The notes below the pieces were generated by a model. The model made no database searches. It had not been told where the DNA came from and saw only the letters and a program-made list of their open reading frames with translations. From Massilia sp. YIM B02769 (GTDB lineage: Bacteria > Pseudomonadota > Gammaproteobacteria > Burkholderiales > Burkholderiaceae_D), in assembly GCF_030411995.1 (NCBI RefSeq), contig NZ_JASNRC010000016.1, positions 1 through 64,000 of the forward strand: a stretch of 64,000 bases of DNA. Reading direction: 5' to 3'. The stretch's first letter is position 1. Each line of letters opens with the position of its first letter. The position numbers and the translations under genes were made by a program. Below, piece by piece: positions 1 through 9,289 of the stretch.

Positions 1-64
1 CGTGAAACGACTTTGCGCCGATGATAGTGCTGCAACCAGTGTGAAAGTAGGTTATCGTCAGGCT
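1..64 (+). rRNA. rrf: 5S ribosomal RNA, 3' part
   Basis: The first 64 bases match the 3' half of a betaproteobacterial 5S rRNA as I recall it. They include the internal stretch around AAACGACTTTGCGCCGATGA and a 3' end GTTATCGTCAGGC that would pair with the usual 5' TGCCTGATGAC, which lies outside the window. A strong terminator follows after about 10 bases. The window therefore opens at the end of an rRNA operon, with 16S and 23S to the left. The 5' half is missing only because of the window edge. Confidence 0.9.
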
Positions 65-73
65 AGTTATAAA

Positions 74-110
74 GCAAAGCCCACCAAGTGAACTTGGTGG
101 GCTTTTTGCT
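74..110 (+). terminator. Rho-independent terminator of the rRNA operon
   Basis: Bases 76-88 and 93-105 form a perfect 13-bp stem around a TGAA loop, followed by a T run. It sits just after the 5S 3' end. Confidence 0.93.
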
Positions 111-147
111 TTGGTGCGTCCGTTTGCACGTACGGCTGTGCATGGAA

Positions 148-218
148 GTAGGGTGGGGACTCGTCCCCACCGAACCCAATCAACACGAACAACCGGTGGG
201 TTCGAGAACCCACCCTAC
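148..218. repeat. Intergenic GTAGGGTGGG hairpin repeat
   Basis: Two arms, 148-172 and 194-218, begin and end with GTAGGGTGGG and CCCACCCTAC. Each arm is itself a hairpin, for example GGTGGGTTCGAGAACCCACC. The same family recurs near 10.9, 35.9, 41.4, 42.8 and 58.6 kb. This copy lies between the rRNA terminator and a response regulator gene, so it forms part of that gene's upstream region. Confidence 0.85.
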
Positions 219-246
219 GCAAGTTCGCTGGCCGTACAATACGCAC

Positions 247-936
247 ATGCGCATCCTGATCGTCGAAGACCACCCCGATATCCTGGCCAACCTGTACGGC
301 TTCCTGGAACCGAAAGGCCATGTCCTCGACTCGGCGCGCAACGGCTATGCGGGGCTCGCACTGGCTTCGGAGCACACCTACGACGTGATCGTCCTCGATA
401 TCGGCCTGCCCGGCCTGAACGGCATCGAGTTGTGCCAGAAGCTGCGCGAAGAGCTGAATATCACGACCCCGGTCCTGATGCTCACCGCGCGCGACAGCCT
501 GAGCGACAAGGTGGCAGGCTTCGACAGCGGCGCCGACGATTACCTGATCAAACCCTTCTCGCTGGTCGAACTCGACGTCCGCCTGAAAGCCCTGGTGCGC
601 CGCGCCGAGGGCCAGCATGCGGTCAGCCACACGCTGCGCTTCGGCGACCTGGTGTTCGATCCCGACACCATGGAAGCAAGCCGCGAAGGCCAGTCCGTGG
701 TGCTGACCAAAACCGGTTACATCCTGCTGCGCACCCTGATGAGCGCCGCGCCGCGCATCGTGCCGCGCGAAACGCTCGAGCAGGCGGTGTGGGGCGAGGA
801 CCGGCCCGACAGCGACGCCCTGCGCACGCACATCCACGCGCTGCGCCAGGCGATCGATAAACCCTACGCGCATGCCATGCTGCGCACGGTCGCCGGCGTC
901 GGCTACCGACTGGTGCTGCCAGATGCGCGCGGCTGA
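247..936 (+). CDS. OmpR-family response regulator
   Basis: A 229-residue two-domain regulator. The receiver domain (about 1-115) has the acidic pair E7/D8, phosphoacceptor D51 in VIVLDIGLPG, T80 and K102 in LIKPF. The C-terminal winged helix (about 130-225) ends in the typical VRTVAGVGYRL-like stretch, here LRTVAGVGYRLVLP. The start at 247 gives MRILIVEDH, the normal start of the family; upstream in-frame codons run into the repeat. The downstream histidine kinase overlaps it by 14 bases. The next genes modify lipid A, so a PmrA/ColR-like role is likely but inferred. Confidence 0.93.
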   Translation: MRILIVEDHPDILANLYGFLEPKGHVLDSARNGYAGLALASEHTYDVIVLDIGLPGLNGIELCQKLREELNITTPVLMLTARDSLSDKVAGFDSGADDYLIKPFSLVELDVRLKALVRRAEGQHAVSHTLRFGDLVFDPDTMEASREGQSVVLTKTGYILLRTLMSAAPRIVPRETLEQAVWGEDRPDSDALRTHIHALRQAIDKPYAHAMLRTVAGVGYRLVLPDARG

Positions 937-2173
937 GTCGCTGCGCCGGCGCATCGTCGTCGCCTTTGTATCCTTCAGCATCATCCTGTCGCTGTTCATC
1001 GCCGCGATCGCAGCGGTGGCCATCGAAGGCATCGAAGTGCACCTGGTCGACAACCGCCTGGCCGAAGCGGCGCGCTGGGCTTCGCCACGCCAGGCCGCGG
1101 GCCTGCCGACCGACATGCCGGCCGGCCTGCGCTTCCACCGCGGCGGGGACATCCCGCAATCGCTGCGCGGCCTGCCCACGGGTGTGTCGGAAGTCGACAT
1201 CGACGGCGTCGGCCTGCACGTGCTGACCGGGACCGATGCCAACGGCCCGTATATCGTGGTCGACCACGAAAGCGACTACGAAAAGGTCGAGCTGGTCGTG
1301 TATTCGATGTTCGCGGCAGTCCTGCTCGGCATCATGCTGTTCGCCGCCGTGCTGGGCCGCTTCCTGGCGCGCCGCATCGTCAATCCGATCACCGAACTGG
1401 CCACGGCAGTCGCCAAAGGGAGTAATACCTTGCCGCTGACCGGCCGCGGCGACGAACTCGGCATCCTGGCGCGTGCGCTCGAAGCCCACACCACCGAGCT
1501 GCGCGCCTTCCTCGACCGCGAACGCTTCTTCACGGGCGACGTCAGCCACGAGCTGCGCAGTCCGCTCACTGTGATCATGGGCGCCGCCGAGATCCTCATG
1601 ACCCAGGCCGACAGCGACGCCGTCCGCGCGCCGGCCGAGCGCATCTACCGCGCCGCGCACGAAGCCGCCGAGTGCGTGACCGTGCTGCTCCTGTTGGCGC
1701 GCGCCCCCGAGCTGGGCCGCCTGCCGCCGGTACAGGTCGATGCCATCGCCGCGCGCGAAGCCGAACGTTATCGTCCCCTGGTCGCCAACCGTCCGATCGC
1801 GCTGCGCTACCAGGACGGGCCGGCCTTTTCCATCCAGGCGCCGGCGGAACTGTGCGCCGCCGCCATCGGCAATCTGGTGCGCAACGCCTGCCAGTACACC
1901 GAGCGCGGCGAGGTGCTGGTGCAAATCCAGCAGGGGCAGGTCGTTGTCGAGGACACCGGCCCCGGCCTGCCGGACGCGGTACGCGAGACCCTGCGCCAGC
2001 CGGGCGGCACGCCGGCAGCGGTGCCCTCGAAAGGTTCGGCCGGCACCGGCCTCGGCCTGTCGCTGGTGCGCCGCATCTGCGAATACCTCGGCGCCACGTT
2101 GACGTATGAAGACCGCGCAGGCGGCGGCAGCCGCTTCACCATCGGCTTCCCCAGCGATTTCACACGTTCTTAA
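923..2173 (+). CDS. Membrane sensor histidine kinase
   Basis: A 416-residue kinase partnered with the preceding regulator. It has an N-terminal membrane segment (about 10-35), a roughly 80-residue periplasmic sensor region, a second membrane segment (about 126-148) and a HAMP-like linker. The dimerisation helix carries the phospho-accepting His near residue 209 in GDVSHELRSPLT. The ATPase domain has an N box (NLVRNACQYTERG), VEDTGPGLP and GTGLGLSLVRRI. The start at 923 lies inside the end of the regulator gene, which suggests translational coupling. The signal is unknown. The eptA-like neighbour points to envelope stress, cationic peptides or metals. Confidence 0.92.
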   Translation: MRAAESLRRRIVVAFVSFSIILSLFIAAIAAVAIEGIEVHLVDNRLAEAARWASPRQAAGLPTDMPAGLRFHRGGDIPQSLRGLPTGVSEVDIDGVGLHVLTGTDANGPYIVVDHESDYEKVELVVYSMFAAVLLGIMLFAAVLGRFLARRIVNPITELATAVAKGSNTLPLTGRGDELGILARALEAHTTELRAFLDRERFFTGDVSHELRSPLTVIMGAAEILMTQADSDAVRAPAERIYRAAHEAAECVTVLLLLARAPELGRLPPVQVDAIAAREAERYRPLVANRPIALRYQDGPAFSIQAPAELCAAAIGNLVRNACQYTERGEVLVQIQQGQVVVEDTGPGLPDAVRETLRQPGGTPAAVPSKGSAGTGLGLSLVRRICEYLGATLTYEDRAGGGSRFTIGFPSDFTRS

Positions 2174-2223
2174 CGTTCTGCTGACCAGCGCCTGACGCGC
2201 TGTTTTCTATCCTTGATGCAAGC

Positions 2224-3903
2224 GTGGCCGATCCCGGCCGCCATGTATGCACGGATGTCGGTTTGGACAAGCTTCTTGCACGGCGCATCAGCGCGCCATT
2301 TCTCACGCTGGCGGTCGCCATTTTCCTGGCCACCGCCGGCAACATCAAATTCTGGACCACCTTCACCGAGGCGGCCGGCGGGCTGTCCCTGGCGCACCTG
2401 CCGCTGCTGGCCGGCGCCATGCTCATCATCGTGTTGTTCTTCAACGCCTGCCTGACACTGGCCAGCTTCCGTTTCGTCGCCAAGCCGGTCTTCATCCTGC
2501 TGCTGGTAACGGCCTCGACGGCCAGCTATTTCATTGCCGCCTACGGCATCGTGATCGACCGCGCCATGATCCAGAACGTGTTCGAGACCGACGTGCGCGA
2601 AGCGACCGAGCTGGTCAGCTGGCACATGCTGCTGACGATCGGCCTGCTCGGGCTGGTGCCGGCGGCCTGGATCGCGCGCGCCCAGGTCGCGTATCCGCAA
2701 GGACGGCGCGGCTTGCTGCAGCGCGCGGGAATTGCCGGCGGCTCGCTGCTGCTGGCGGTGCTGCTGCTGGTCCTGCTGTTTAAAAGCCTGGCGCCGGCGG
2801 TGCGCGAGCACCGCGAACTGCGCTTCCTGCTCACACCCACGAATACCATCCAGGCCATGAACGGCTACTTGCGCGGCAAATGGAGCACGCCGGTCGTGGT
2901 CGCGCCGCTAGGACGCGATGCGATGAAGGGCAAGGCCTGGGCCGGACAGACGCGCAAGACCGTGACCGTGATCGTCGTCGGCGAAACCGCGCGCGCCATG
3001 AACTTTTCGCTGAACGGCTACAAGCGCGAGACCAACCCCTTGCTGGCCCGCCAGCCTGGCCTGATCAATTTCTCGAACGTGAGTTCGTGCGGGACGGCGA
3101 CGGCGGTTTCGGTGCCCTGTGTCTTTTCCGCCTTTGGCCGCGAAGAGTATTCCGAATCGAAGGCCGCCAGCCAGGAAGGCTTGCTCGACGTCTTGCAGCA
3201 CGCCGGCCTGCAGGTCGTGTGGCGCGACAATAACTCCGGCTGCAAGGGCGTGTGCGCGCGCGTGGGCTACGAGGATGTGTCGCACCCCGTTGCCGGCGAT
3301 CCTTTCTGCGAGGGCGAGGAATGCCATGACGAACGCCTGCTGGCCGGCTTGCCCGAACTGATCCGCAACAGCGACAAGGACCTGGTGGTCGTGCTGCACC
3401 AGAAGGGTAGCCACGGTCCGGCGTATGCGAAGCGCTACCCGCAGGGCTTCGGGAAGTTCAGCCCTGTGTGCGACAGCAACGAGTTCGAGAAATGCACCTC
3501 GGCCTCGATTACCAACGCCTACGACAACACCATCCTGTACACTGATTACTTCCTCAGCAAGACCATCGACTTGCTGCGCCAGACCGCTGCGCAAGCAGGC
3601 GTGGACACGGCGATGCTGTATTTTTCCGACCACGGCGAATCGCTGGGCGAAAACAATCTGTATCTGCACGGCGCGCCCTACCTGTTCGCGCCCGCAGAGC
3701 AGACCCGGGTGCCGATGATGCTGTGGATGTCGGACGGTTTCAGCGAACGCTTCGGCATCGACCGCACCTGCCTGATGGCGCGCCGCGGCGAGCCGCTGTC
3801 GCACGACAACGTGTTCCACTCGGTGCTGGGCCTGCTCGACGTGAACACGGCCGTGCTCAATCCCAGGCTCGATCTGTTCCACGGCTGCGCGCGGGGTATC
3901 TGA
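2224..3903 (+). CDS. eptA: Phosphoethanolamine--lipid A transferase (EptA family)
   Basis: About 559 residues. Several N-terminal membrane helices precede a periplasmic sulfatase-fold domain. Family marks are VIVVGETARAMNFSLNGY (metal site), SCGTATAVSVPC with the nucleophile Thr near residue 291, several paired cysteines, and FSDHGESLGENNLYLHG (metal-binding Asp/His). It is expected to transfer phosphoethanolamine from phosphatidylethanolamine to lipid A phosphate, lowering negative charge and polymyxin binding. The start is uncertain: GTG 2224 is used here and TTG 2263 is possible. It follows the two-component genes and overlaps the next gene in TGATG, so the four genes probably form one operon. 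Confidence 0.93.
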   Translation: MADPGRHVCTDVGLDKLLARRISAPFLTLAVAIFLATAGNIKFWTTFTEAAGGLSLAHLPLLAGAMLIIVLFFNACLTLASFRFVAKPVFILLLVTASTASYFIAAYGIVIDRAMIQNVFETDVREATELVSWHMLLTIGLLGLVPAAWIARAQVAYPQGRRGLLQRAGIAGGSLLLAVLLLVLLFKSLAPAVREHRELRFLLTPTNTIQAMNGYLRGKWSTPVVVAPLGRDAMKGKAWAGQTRKTVTVIVVGETARAMNFSLNGYKRETNPLLARQPGLINFSNVSSCGTATAVSVPCVFSAFGREEYSESKAASQEGLLDVLQHAGLQVVWRDNNSGCKGVCARVGYEDVSHPVAGDPFCEGEECHDERLLAGLPELIRNSDKDLVVVLHQKGSHGPAYAKRYPQGFGKFSPVCDSNEFEKCTSASITNAYDNTILYTDYFLSKTIDLLRQTAAQAGVDTAMLYFSDHGESLGENNLYLHGAPYLFAPAEQTRVPMMLWMSDGFSERFGIDRTCLMARRGEPLSHDNVFHSVLGLLDVNTAVLNPRLDLFHGCARGI

Positions 3904-4658
3904 TGCTGGTCACGCAACACAACGCCGCGCCGGCACTGATCGGCGCGCGCACCGCATGGCGGATTGCCGCGGTCCTGCTCGCCAGCGCCGCCTTCCTCTT
4001 CTGGCTGGGCCGCTGCACCGACATCGACCTGATGCTGGCCGACGATTTCTACGATGCCGGGCTGCACGACTTCCCCTGGCACCACGCCTGGCTGACCGAA
4101 ACCTTTAGCCACGGCATTCTCAAGATGATGCTGACGCTGGCGGCGGTCGGCTGCATCCTGCTGGCCTTGCAGGATGCGGTGCGCCCGAAACCTGGCCGCA
4201 GCCCCTTGCAGCGCTTGCGCCTGCGCGTGATCGGCCTGTCGGCGCTGCTGGTGCCGCTGGTGATCAGTACACTCAAACAGGCCAGCGTCGCCCACTGCCC
4301 CTGGGACCTGGCGCGCTATGGCGGCAGCGAGCCTTATTTGCGTCTGTTCGATGCCTTGCCGTTCGGCGTGCAGCCGGGACATTGCCTGCCGGCCGGGCAT
4401 GCATCGAGTGCGCTGTGGCTGGTATCACTCTGCGTGCTGTGGCTGCCCGAGCGGCCGCGCACCGCGCTGCGTGCCCTCGTGGCGGCGCTCGCTATCGGCG
4501 GCGCCGTCGGGTGGCTGCAGCAGTTGCGTGGGGCGCATTTTTTGACGCATACATTGTGGTCGGTCTGGATTGCCTGCGCAGTGGTATTCACGCTGCTGCT
4601 GTGCCTGCAATGGCTGCCGGCGTACCGGCGCAGCCGGGTGCTGCGCCTGTCGTCATAG
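3903..4658 (+). CDS. PAP2-family membrane phosphatase
   Basis: A 251-residue integral membrane protein with about six hydrophobic helices. PAP2 signatures are present but diverged: K-x6-CPW for motif 1, PAGHASS for the PSGH motif 2, and RGAHFLTHTLWS for motif 3. Such enzymes act on lipid phosphates. Next to eptA, likely substrates are lipid A phosphate, undecaprenyl pyrophosphate or the diacylglycerol/phospholipid by-product. The ATG shares one base with the eptA stop (TGATG), indicating coupling. It ends convergently with the following minus-strand gene, overlapping by 6 bases. Confidence 0.88.
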   Translation: MLVTQHNAAPALIGARTAWRIAAVLLASAAFLFWLGRCTDIDLMLADDFYDAGLHDFPWHHAWLTETFSHGILKMMLTLAAVGCILLALQDAVRPKPGRSPLQRLRLRVIGLSALLVPLVISTLKQASVAHCPWDLARYGGSEPYLRLFDALPFGVQPGHCLPAGHASSALWLVSLCVLWLPERPRTALRALVAALAIGGAVGWLQQLRGAHFLTHTLWSVWIACAVVFTLLLCLQWLPAYRRSRVLRLSS

Positions 4659-6284
4659 TTTTTCCAACTTCGGGCCGCGCAAGCCCACCAGCAATGCCTT
4701 GCCGTTCGCATCGACCCGGAACTCGCCATAACGCGCCGCCGCCCAGCGTTCGGCTTCGCCCTCCTTGAAGTACCAGGCATCGGTCACGATCAGGGGCCGG
4801 CTGCGCTTGCTGATCGCTTCGATCAGCATCTCCTGCGGGCCGAGGGGCCGGCCGTCGTGCTCGCCCAGCAAGGTCACCACGCCGTTCGGCGCGCGCCGCG
4901 CCACCAGCTTCGTCCTGGCCGTGTCGACCATGGCGAAGTCGGAAGGAAATGCATAGTTCAGCGTCATGTAGTCGCCTTGCATCAGCGAGCGCGGGTCGAC
5001 CGGCGCCAGCTCGACGAAGACGACCTGGCCGGTGCTGATCAACGTCTCCTTTTCCCAGATGGCGGCGTTGGCGACGACCAGCGCCAGCATCCCGGCGCCG
5101 GCAAGCAGGCCGCGCTTCCAGCGCGGGTTGGTGTCCGGGGCAGCCGGGGCCGGCTGGAGCTGGGGCAAGGCTTCCGGTACTGATGGCAGCAAGGCGCCCG
5201 GCATCGCAAAGCGTACGATGGCGCCCAGGGCCAGGCCGCAGCCGAGCAGGAGCAGGGCCTTGTGCGCAAGCGGCCAGTACAGGTAGTAATACAGCGCGCC
5301 GACCATCCACAAGGCCGATGCCCCGGCGAGCAAGGCCAGGTTGCGGCGGCCGCTGGTCACGCAGATTGCCAGCATCAGCAGCACGGGTCCCATCGATGGC
5401 GCCAGCCAGCACAGCACCACGGCCGTGCCGCCCAGCGCCGCGAACCAGGCGCTGCGCAGCCTGGGCCAGCGCTGCATCATCCATCCGGCCGCGCCGAGTG
5501 CGCAGGCAAGGGACAGGAGGCCATCGAACCTGCCCGGCAGATCCCCGCCATAGCCGCCGTCGAGTCCGGCCGGCAGGCTGGCGCTGAGCAGGAAAGTGGG
5601 GCCGGAACAATATGCCAGGGCCAGCAGGGTCATGCCGCCGATGCCGGTCAGGATGGTTTCCAGGGTGGCTGCCGTGCCGGCGCGCAGCGGTGTGCGCTCC
5701 AGCTGCGACAGCAGGCCCTGGCCGAGCAGCCACACGGCCGCCAGGCAGGTCCAGGCTTGCCTGTAGGGCAGATCGAGCAGGCCGCGGCCAACGTGGGGAA
5801 CGCCCGACATGGCCAGCGCCGCCAGGGTGGCCCCCGCTGCGCCGAGCAGGACACGCAACCAGACTTGGTGCAGCAGGAAGGCCAGGCCGAACACCAGCGT
5901 TGCCGTGATGGCCATGGCAAGGCCCATGTTGTTCCTGGCGAAGTCCATGTTGCCGAGCCCGACAACGAATAGCCCGGTCCCGATGATCAGGCAGGGGATG
6001 GCCAGCTGTTCCAGGAACAAGGGGATGTCGCGCTGGCGCAGCAGGGCCACGGCCGCACCCAGGAAAATGATGCCGAGCACGAGGGCGGTGCCATACACAT
6101 TGGCGCCCGCCAGGAACAGCAGTCCGACCACCGCCCCGAGCGGAATCGCGGCGAACCAGGCCGCCATGGCCATCATGACGATCACCGGCCATGGCCGGTG
6201 CTGGCTTTCGAGTTCGGCATGGGCGGCGGCAAGCAAACCCTGGTCGACCGCTTCGCGCAACACCTTGTCGAGATGCCTGCTCAT
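4653..6284 (-). CDS. DUF4401 membrane protein fused to a GDYXXLXY domain
   Basis: A 543-residue protein. Residues about 30-370 form many hydrophobic helices of the DUF4401 type. A further membrane helix follows, then a C-terminal extracytoplasmic domain containing VELAPVDPRSLMQGDYMTLNYAF, which carries the GDYxxLxY signature. These two modules are often separate neighbouring genes with a DUF2157 protein; here they are joined. The start codon overlaps the DUF2157 stop in ATGA. No biochemical function is established. It is probably an inner-membrane complex with its neighbour. Confidence 0.82.
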   Translation of the reverse strand: MSRHLDKVLREAVDQGLLAAAHAELESQHRPWPVIVMMAMAAWFAAIPLGAVVGLLFLAGANVYGTALVLGIIFLGAAVALLRQRDIPLFLEQLAIPCLIIGTGLFVVGLGNMDFARNNMGLAMAITATLVFGLAFLLHQVWLRVLLGAAGATLAALAMSGVPHVGRGLLDLPYRQAWTCLAAVWLLGQGLLSQLERTPLRAGTAATLETILTGIGGMTLLALAYCSGPTFLLSASLPAGLDGGYGGDLPGRFDGLLSLACALGAAGWMMQRWPRLRSAWFAALGGTAVVLCWLAPSMGPVLLMLAICVTSGRRNLALLAGASALWMVGALYYYLYWPLAHKALLLLGCGLALGAIVRFAMPGALLPSVPEALPQLQPAPAAPDTNPRWKRGLLAGAGMLALVVANAAIWEKETLISTGQVVFVELAPVDPRSLMQGDYMTLNYAFPSDFAMVDTARTKLVARRAPNGVVTLLGEHDGRPLGPQEMLIEAISKRSRPLIVTDAWYFKEGEAERWAAARYGEFRVDANGKALLVGLRGPKLEKL

Positions 6285-7258
6285 GGTTTGCCTCCGCTGC
6301 CGTATTCGCGCATCAGCGCAAGAATGCCCCGCACTGCCAGGGCCATCAGTCCGACCGTGGTGAGGCCAGCCACCAGCAGCATGCCGATTTCACCGCCACG
6401 ACCCATGGTCATGGCCCGCACCAGGCCGGCGATCAGCAGGATGATCAGGCCAAGGGCAATCACGCTCAGCGCGGTCACGTCGAAGAGCCTGCGCCGGGTC
6501 AGGAGCGCCGCCGCCACGCCGAGCAGGCCCAGGCTCAGCAGATAGTACAGCGCGCCCCCGCTGCTTGAAGCGAACAGGGCCAGCATGCCGGCGCCGCCCA
6601 GCGAGGTCGTTGCAAACAGCACGACCAGGTTGAATGCTACCTTGCCGGCGCCGCTGAAGCGGGCAAGCGGCTGGCTCATGAGCACGGCAAGCGCGCTGGC
6701 CAGCAGCGCCACCAGCATGTGGGCGCCGAGGTTCGGGCCGGCGAAGCGCCACCATCCCGACTGCGCGGCGTCCCAGGCGGTGAGCCCGGTCATGGCGACG
6801 ATCACCCAGGCGCTCCAGACGAGGTCGGTGCGGGCGCCCAGCGCCAGCGGCAGCGCCAGGACAGCCCAGACGGCGAACAATTGCCAGGGATCGGCGCCGG
6901 TCTGGTAGGTCTGGCCAAAGTAAGCGAACAGCGCGCCGATGACGAGCAGCCCGAGCAGCGCCAGCGACGTGCGCAGGCGCGGCAGGAAGGCCGCACCAAG
7001 GCAAGCCGCTCCCACGCACAACTGGAGCAGGATAAATTTCTCACGCCGCCCCAGCGCATCGAGGTTGGCGGCGACCAGGAAGATCAGGCCCAGGCCGGCG
7101 AGCAGCGCGGCCAGCATGCCGACAGCGCGGCGCAGCAGGGTGTCCAGCTCCGGCGATGGCTGGCCGAGGCGGGCAATGCGCCACAGCGCGCCGAGCGTCG
7201 CCGCGTCGAGCCGGTGCCGGTGGGTGAGTTCGAGAATGGCGAGGCGGGTGCTTATCAT
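6281..7258 (-). CDS. DUF2157 membrane protein
   Basis: A 325-residue polytopic membrane protein. The short N-terminal cytoplasmic part resembles DUF2157 and about ten hydrophobic helices follow. The start MISTRLAILEL is chosen because AAGGAG lies about 9 bases upstream of the ATG at 7258. It overlaps the DUF4401/GDYXXLXY gene by 4 bases. The pair is a recurrent uncharacterised membrane module in proteobacteria. Confidence 0.82.
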   Translation of the reverse strand: MISTRLAILELTHRHRLDAATLGALWRIARLGQPSPELDTLLRRAVGMLAALLAGLGLIFLVAANLDALGRREKFILLQLCVGAACLGAAFLPRLRTSLALLGLLVIGALFAYFGQTYQTGADPWQLFAVWAVLALPLALGARTDLVWSAWVIVAMTGLTAWDAAQSGWWRFAGPNLGAHMLVALLASALAVLMSQPLARFSGAGKVAFNLVVLFATTSLGGAGMLALFASSSGGALYYLLSLGLLGVAAALLTRRRLFDVTALSVIALGLIILLIAGLVRAMTMGRGGEIGMLLVAGLTTVGLMALAVRGILALMREYGSGGKP

Positions 7259-7438
7259 GCGAAAGTTCTCCTTGGAACATGGCAAAGGCCGCTCGCTATT
7301 CTAGGCAAGCCCGGCTGGCATGCGTTGCGTAAAAGCTAACGGGAGGCAGCTTAGCAGGAGACTGTTAGTTGCTCAAAATCATCTCTGATCATGAAGCGCC
7401 GCGAGATGATAGCCACCTTCTATCATGAGGAGAACACC

Positions 7439-7723
7439 ATGCAGACTGGTAGCGACGCGGCAGGCCTGGGCAGCAAACTGATGGCGCCCATGAACGACAT
7501 TCTCGACAAGCACAGGAGCAGCGTGCTGCCCCTGCTGGGTGGCGGCGAAGCGGCGGCGCGCGCCGCGCTGGCCAACGACGAAGCGGTGCGCAAGGTGGCG
7601 ACCTTCTGCTATCCCTTGCTGCCGGGTTTGCTGCGGCTGGCCATCAAGGAGCCGATGTTCGTCAACTTTGTGATGAGCAACCGCGAACGCGTGTTCGCGA
7701 CCCTGGTCAGCAGGGCCGCCTGA
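7439..7723 (+). CDS. Small conserved hypothetical protein
   Basis: A 94-residue soluble protein (MQTGSDAAGLGSKLMAPMND...) with no motif I recognise. It is mostly helical in appearance, with a Leu/Pro-rich stretch CYPLLPGLLRLAIKEPMF in the second half. The start is fixed by AGGAG about 8 bases upstream of the ATG. It diverges from the DUF2157 gene and converges on the MFS gene, with 10 bases between the stops. The coding composition matches its neighbours. Confidence 0.7.
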   Translation: MQTGSDAAGLGSKLMAPMNDILDKHRSSVLPLLGGGEAAARAALANDEAVRKVATFCYPLLPGLLRLAIKEPMFVNFVMSNRERVFATLVSRAA

Positions 7724-7733
7724 ACCCCGGCGC

Positions 7734-9170
7734 TCAGGCCTGCTGGGCCACCGGCTCGGCCTGGGTCGCCTTTTCCCGTCCGCGGCTGATGCTGTCGCCA
7801 TCCTCGCGGCGCAGGCGCCAGAAGATGATGGCCGACACCACGGTCAGCCCCGCCAGGAAATCGAAGGCGTGGTGCAGGGCGCCGGTCACCAGCACCTGGT
7901 TGGTTTGCGGCACCCGTCCCAGGAACCAGGCGGTCACCAGCGAGCCTGCCGCCAGGCCAAAGCTCATCGACAACTGCTGGAAGGAGCTGGCAATCGTGCT
8001 CGCCATGCTCGAATCGCGGGTCTCGATGTCGGCATAGGCCAGCGTGTTCATGCTGGAAAACTGCAGCGAATTGAAGAAGCCTTGCATCAGGCTGATGCAA
8101 ACGATGGCCGCCAGCGGCGTGCTCGGCCCGACCTGCCCGAACAGCGCGATCGTGATGCCGATGCACAGGGTATTTGCCACCAGCACCTGGCGGTAGCCGA
8201 AGCGCGCCAGCACCTTGGGTGCGATCAGTTTCATGCCCATCGCCGCCGCGGCCGACGGCATCATCAACAGGCCCGATTGCCAGGCCGGCAAGCCCAGGCC
8301 CAGCTGGTACAGCAGCGGCAGCAGGAAGGGCAGGCCGCCCACGCCCAGGCGCGTGACGAAACCGCCGACCACGGAAATGCGGAAGGTGCGCACTTTCAAT
8401 AATGTCAGGCGCAGCAGCGGGAACTTGATGCGGCTGGCGTGCAAGGCGTAGGTGCCGAGCAGGCCGATCGACACCACCAGCAGCAGGGCCATCGTGGCGC
8501 CGCTGAGCGTGTGCTCGCCGAAGATCTCCAGCAGCCAGGACAAAATCGCGGTGCCGGTGCTGAACAGGATCAGGCCGAGCACGTCGAGCGGACGGCGCTC
8601 GTCGCCGTGATAGTCGGGCATGTGGCGCCAGACCAGGTACATGGCGATCAGGCCGAAGGGCACGTTGATGAAGAAGATCGCGCGCCAGGAGGTCCAGTGC
8701 ACCATCAGGCCGCCGACGGTCGGGCCCAGCAGCGGGCCGATGAGGGCCGGGATGATGACGAAGTTCATCGCCCCCAGCAGTTCGGATTTCGGGAAGGTGC
8801 GCACGATGGCGAGGCGCCCGACCGGCATCATCATGGCGCCGCCCAGGCCCTGCAGCAGGCGCGCGAAGGTCATCATCTCGGCATTCACCGACAGGCCGCA
8901 CAGGACGGAAGCGGACGTGAAGATGCCGATCGCGGTGAGGAAGACGCGCCGGGTGCCGAAGCGGTCGGCCATCCAGCCGCTGACGGGAATGCCGACGGCA
9001 AGACCGAGGATGTAGCTGGTGACGACCGACTTCAGGCTCAGCGGGGTGACCCCGAGGCTGGCCGCGATGCTGGGAATGGCGGTGTTGACGACCGTGGCGT
9101 CGAGCTGCTCCATGAACAGGGCAGTGGCGACCAGCCATGGCAAATAGGTCTTGACGGTGGAACTATCCAA
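7734..9170 (-). CDS. MFS multidrug exporter, DHA2 (14-helix, EmrB/QacA) type
   Basis: About 478 residues with some 14 membrane helices. DHA2 marks include LDATVVNTAIPSIAASLG in helix 1, the motif A loop GWMADRFGTRRVF and motif C-like GPLLGPTVGG. It is expected to export drugs or other amphipathic compounds by proton antiport. No ATG exists at the N-terminus. TTG 9170 is used because GAGGG lies just upstream; TTG 9185 is the alternative. No membrane-fusion partner gene is adjacent. Confidence 0.9.
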   Translation of the reverse strand: MDSSTVKTYLPWLVATALFMEQLDATVVNTAIPSIAASLGVTPLSLKSVVTSYILGLAVGIPVSGWMADRFGTRRVFLTAIGIFTSASVLCGLSVNAEMMTFARLLQGLGGAMMMPVGRLAIVRTFPKSELLGAMNFVIIPALIGPLLGPTVGGLMVHWTSWRAIFFINVPFGLIAMYLVWRHMPDYHGDERRPLDVLGLILFSTGTAILSWLLEIFGEHTLSGATMALLLVVSIGLLGTYALHASRIKFPLLRLTLLKVRTFRISVVGGFVTRLGVGGLPFLLPLLYQLGLGLPAWQSGLLMMPSAAAAMGMKLIAPKVLARFGYRQVLVANTLCIGITIALFGQVGPSTPLAAIVCISLMQGFFNSLQFSSMNTLAYADIETRDSSMASTIASSFQQLSMSFGLAAGSLVTAWFLGRVPQTNQVLVTGALHHAFDFLAGLTVVSAIIFWRLRREDGDSISRGREKATQAEPVAQQA

Positions 9171-9243
9171 TCGGCCCTCATCCAATCCCGCGCGCGCGGG
9201 CTGCGGCGCCTGACCGGATTGTCACATAAATTGTCAAATGATT

Positions 9244-9276
9244 CAGGGAGCGCCGCGTTCAAGCGGGCGCTCCCTG
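9244..9276 (-). terminator. Probable terminator after the PagL-like gene
   Basis: Bases 9244-9254 and 9266-9276 form a perfect 11-bp GC-rich stem with an 11-base loop, 14 bases after the stop of the minus-strand gene. The T tract on the minus strand is weak (AATCATTT), so efficiency is uncertain. Confidence 0.6.
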
Positions 9277-9289
9277 CCGGGCATGACAA

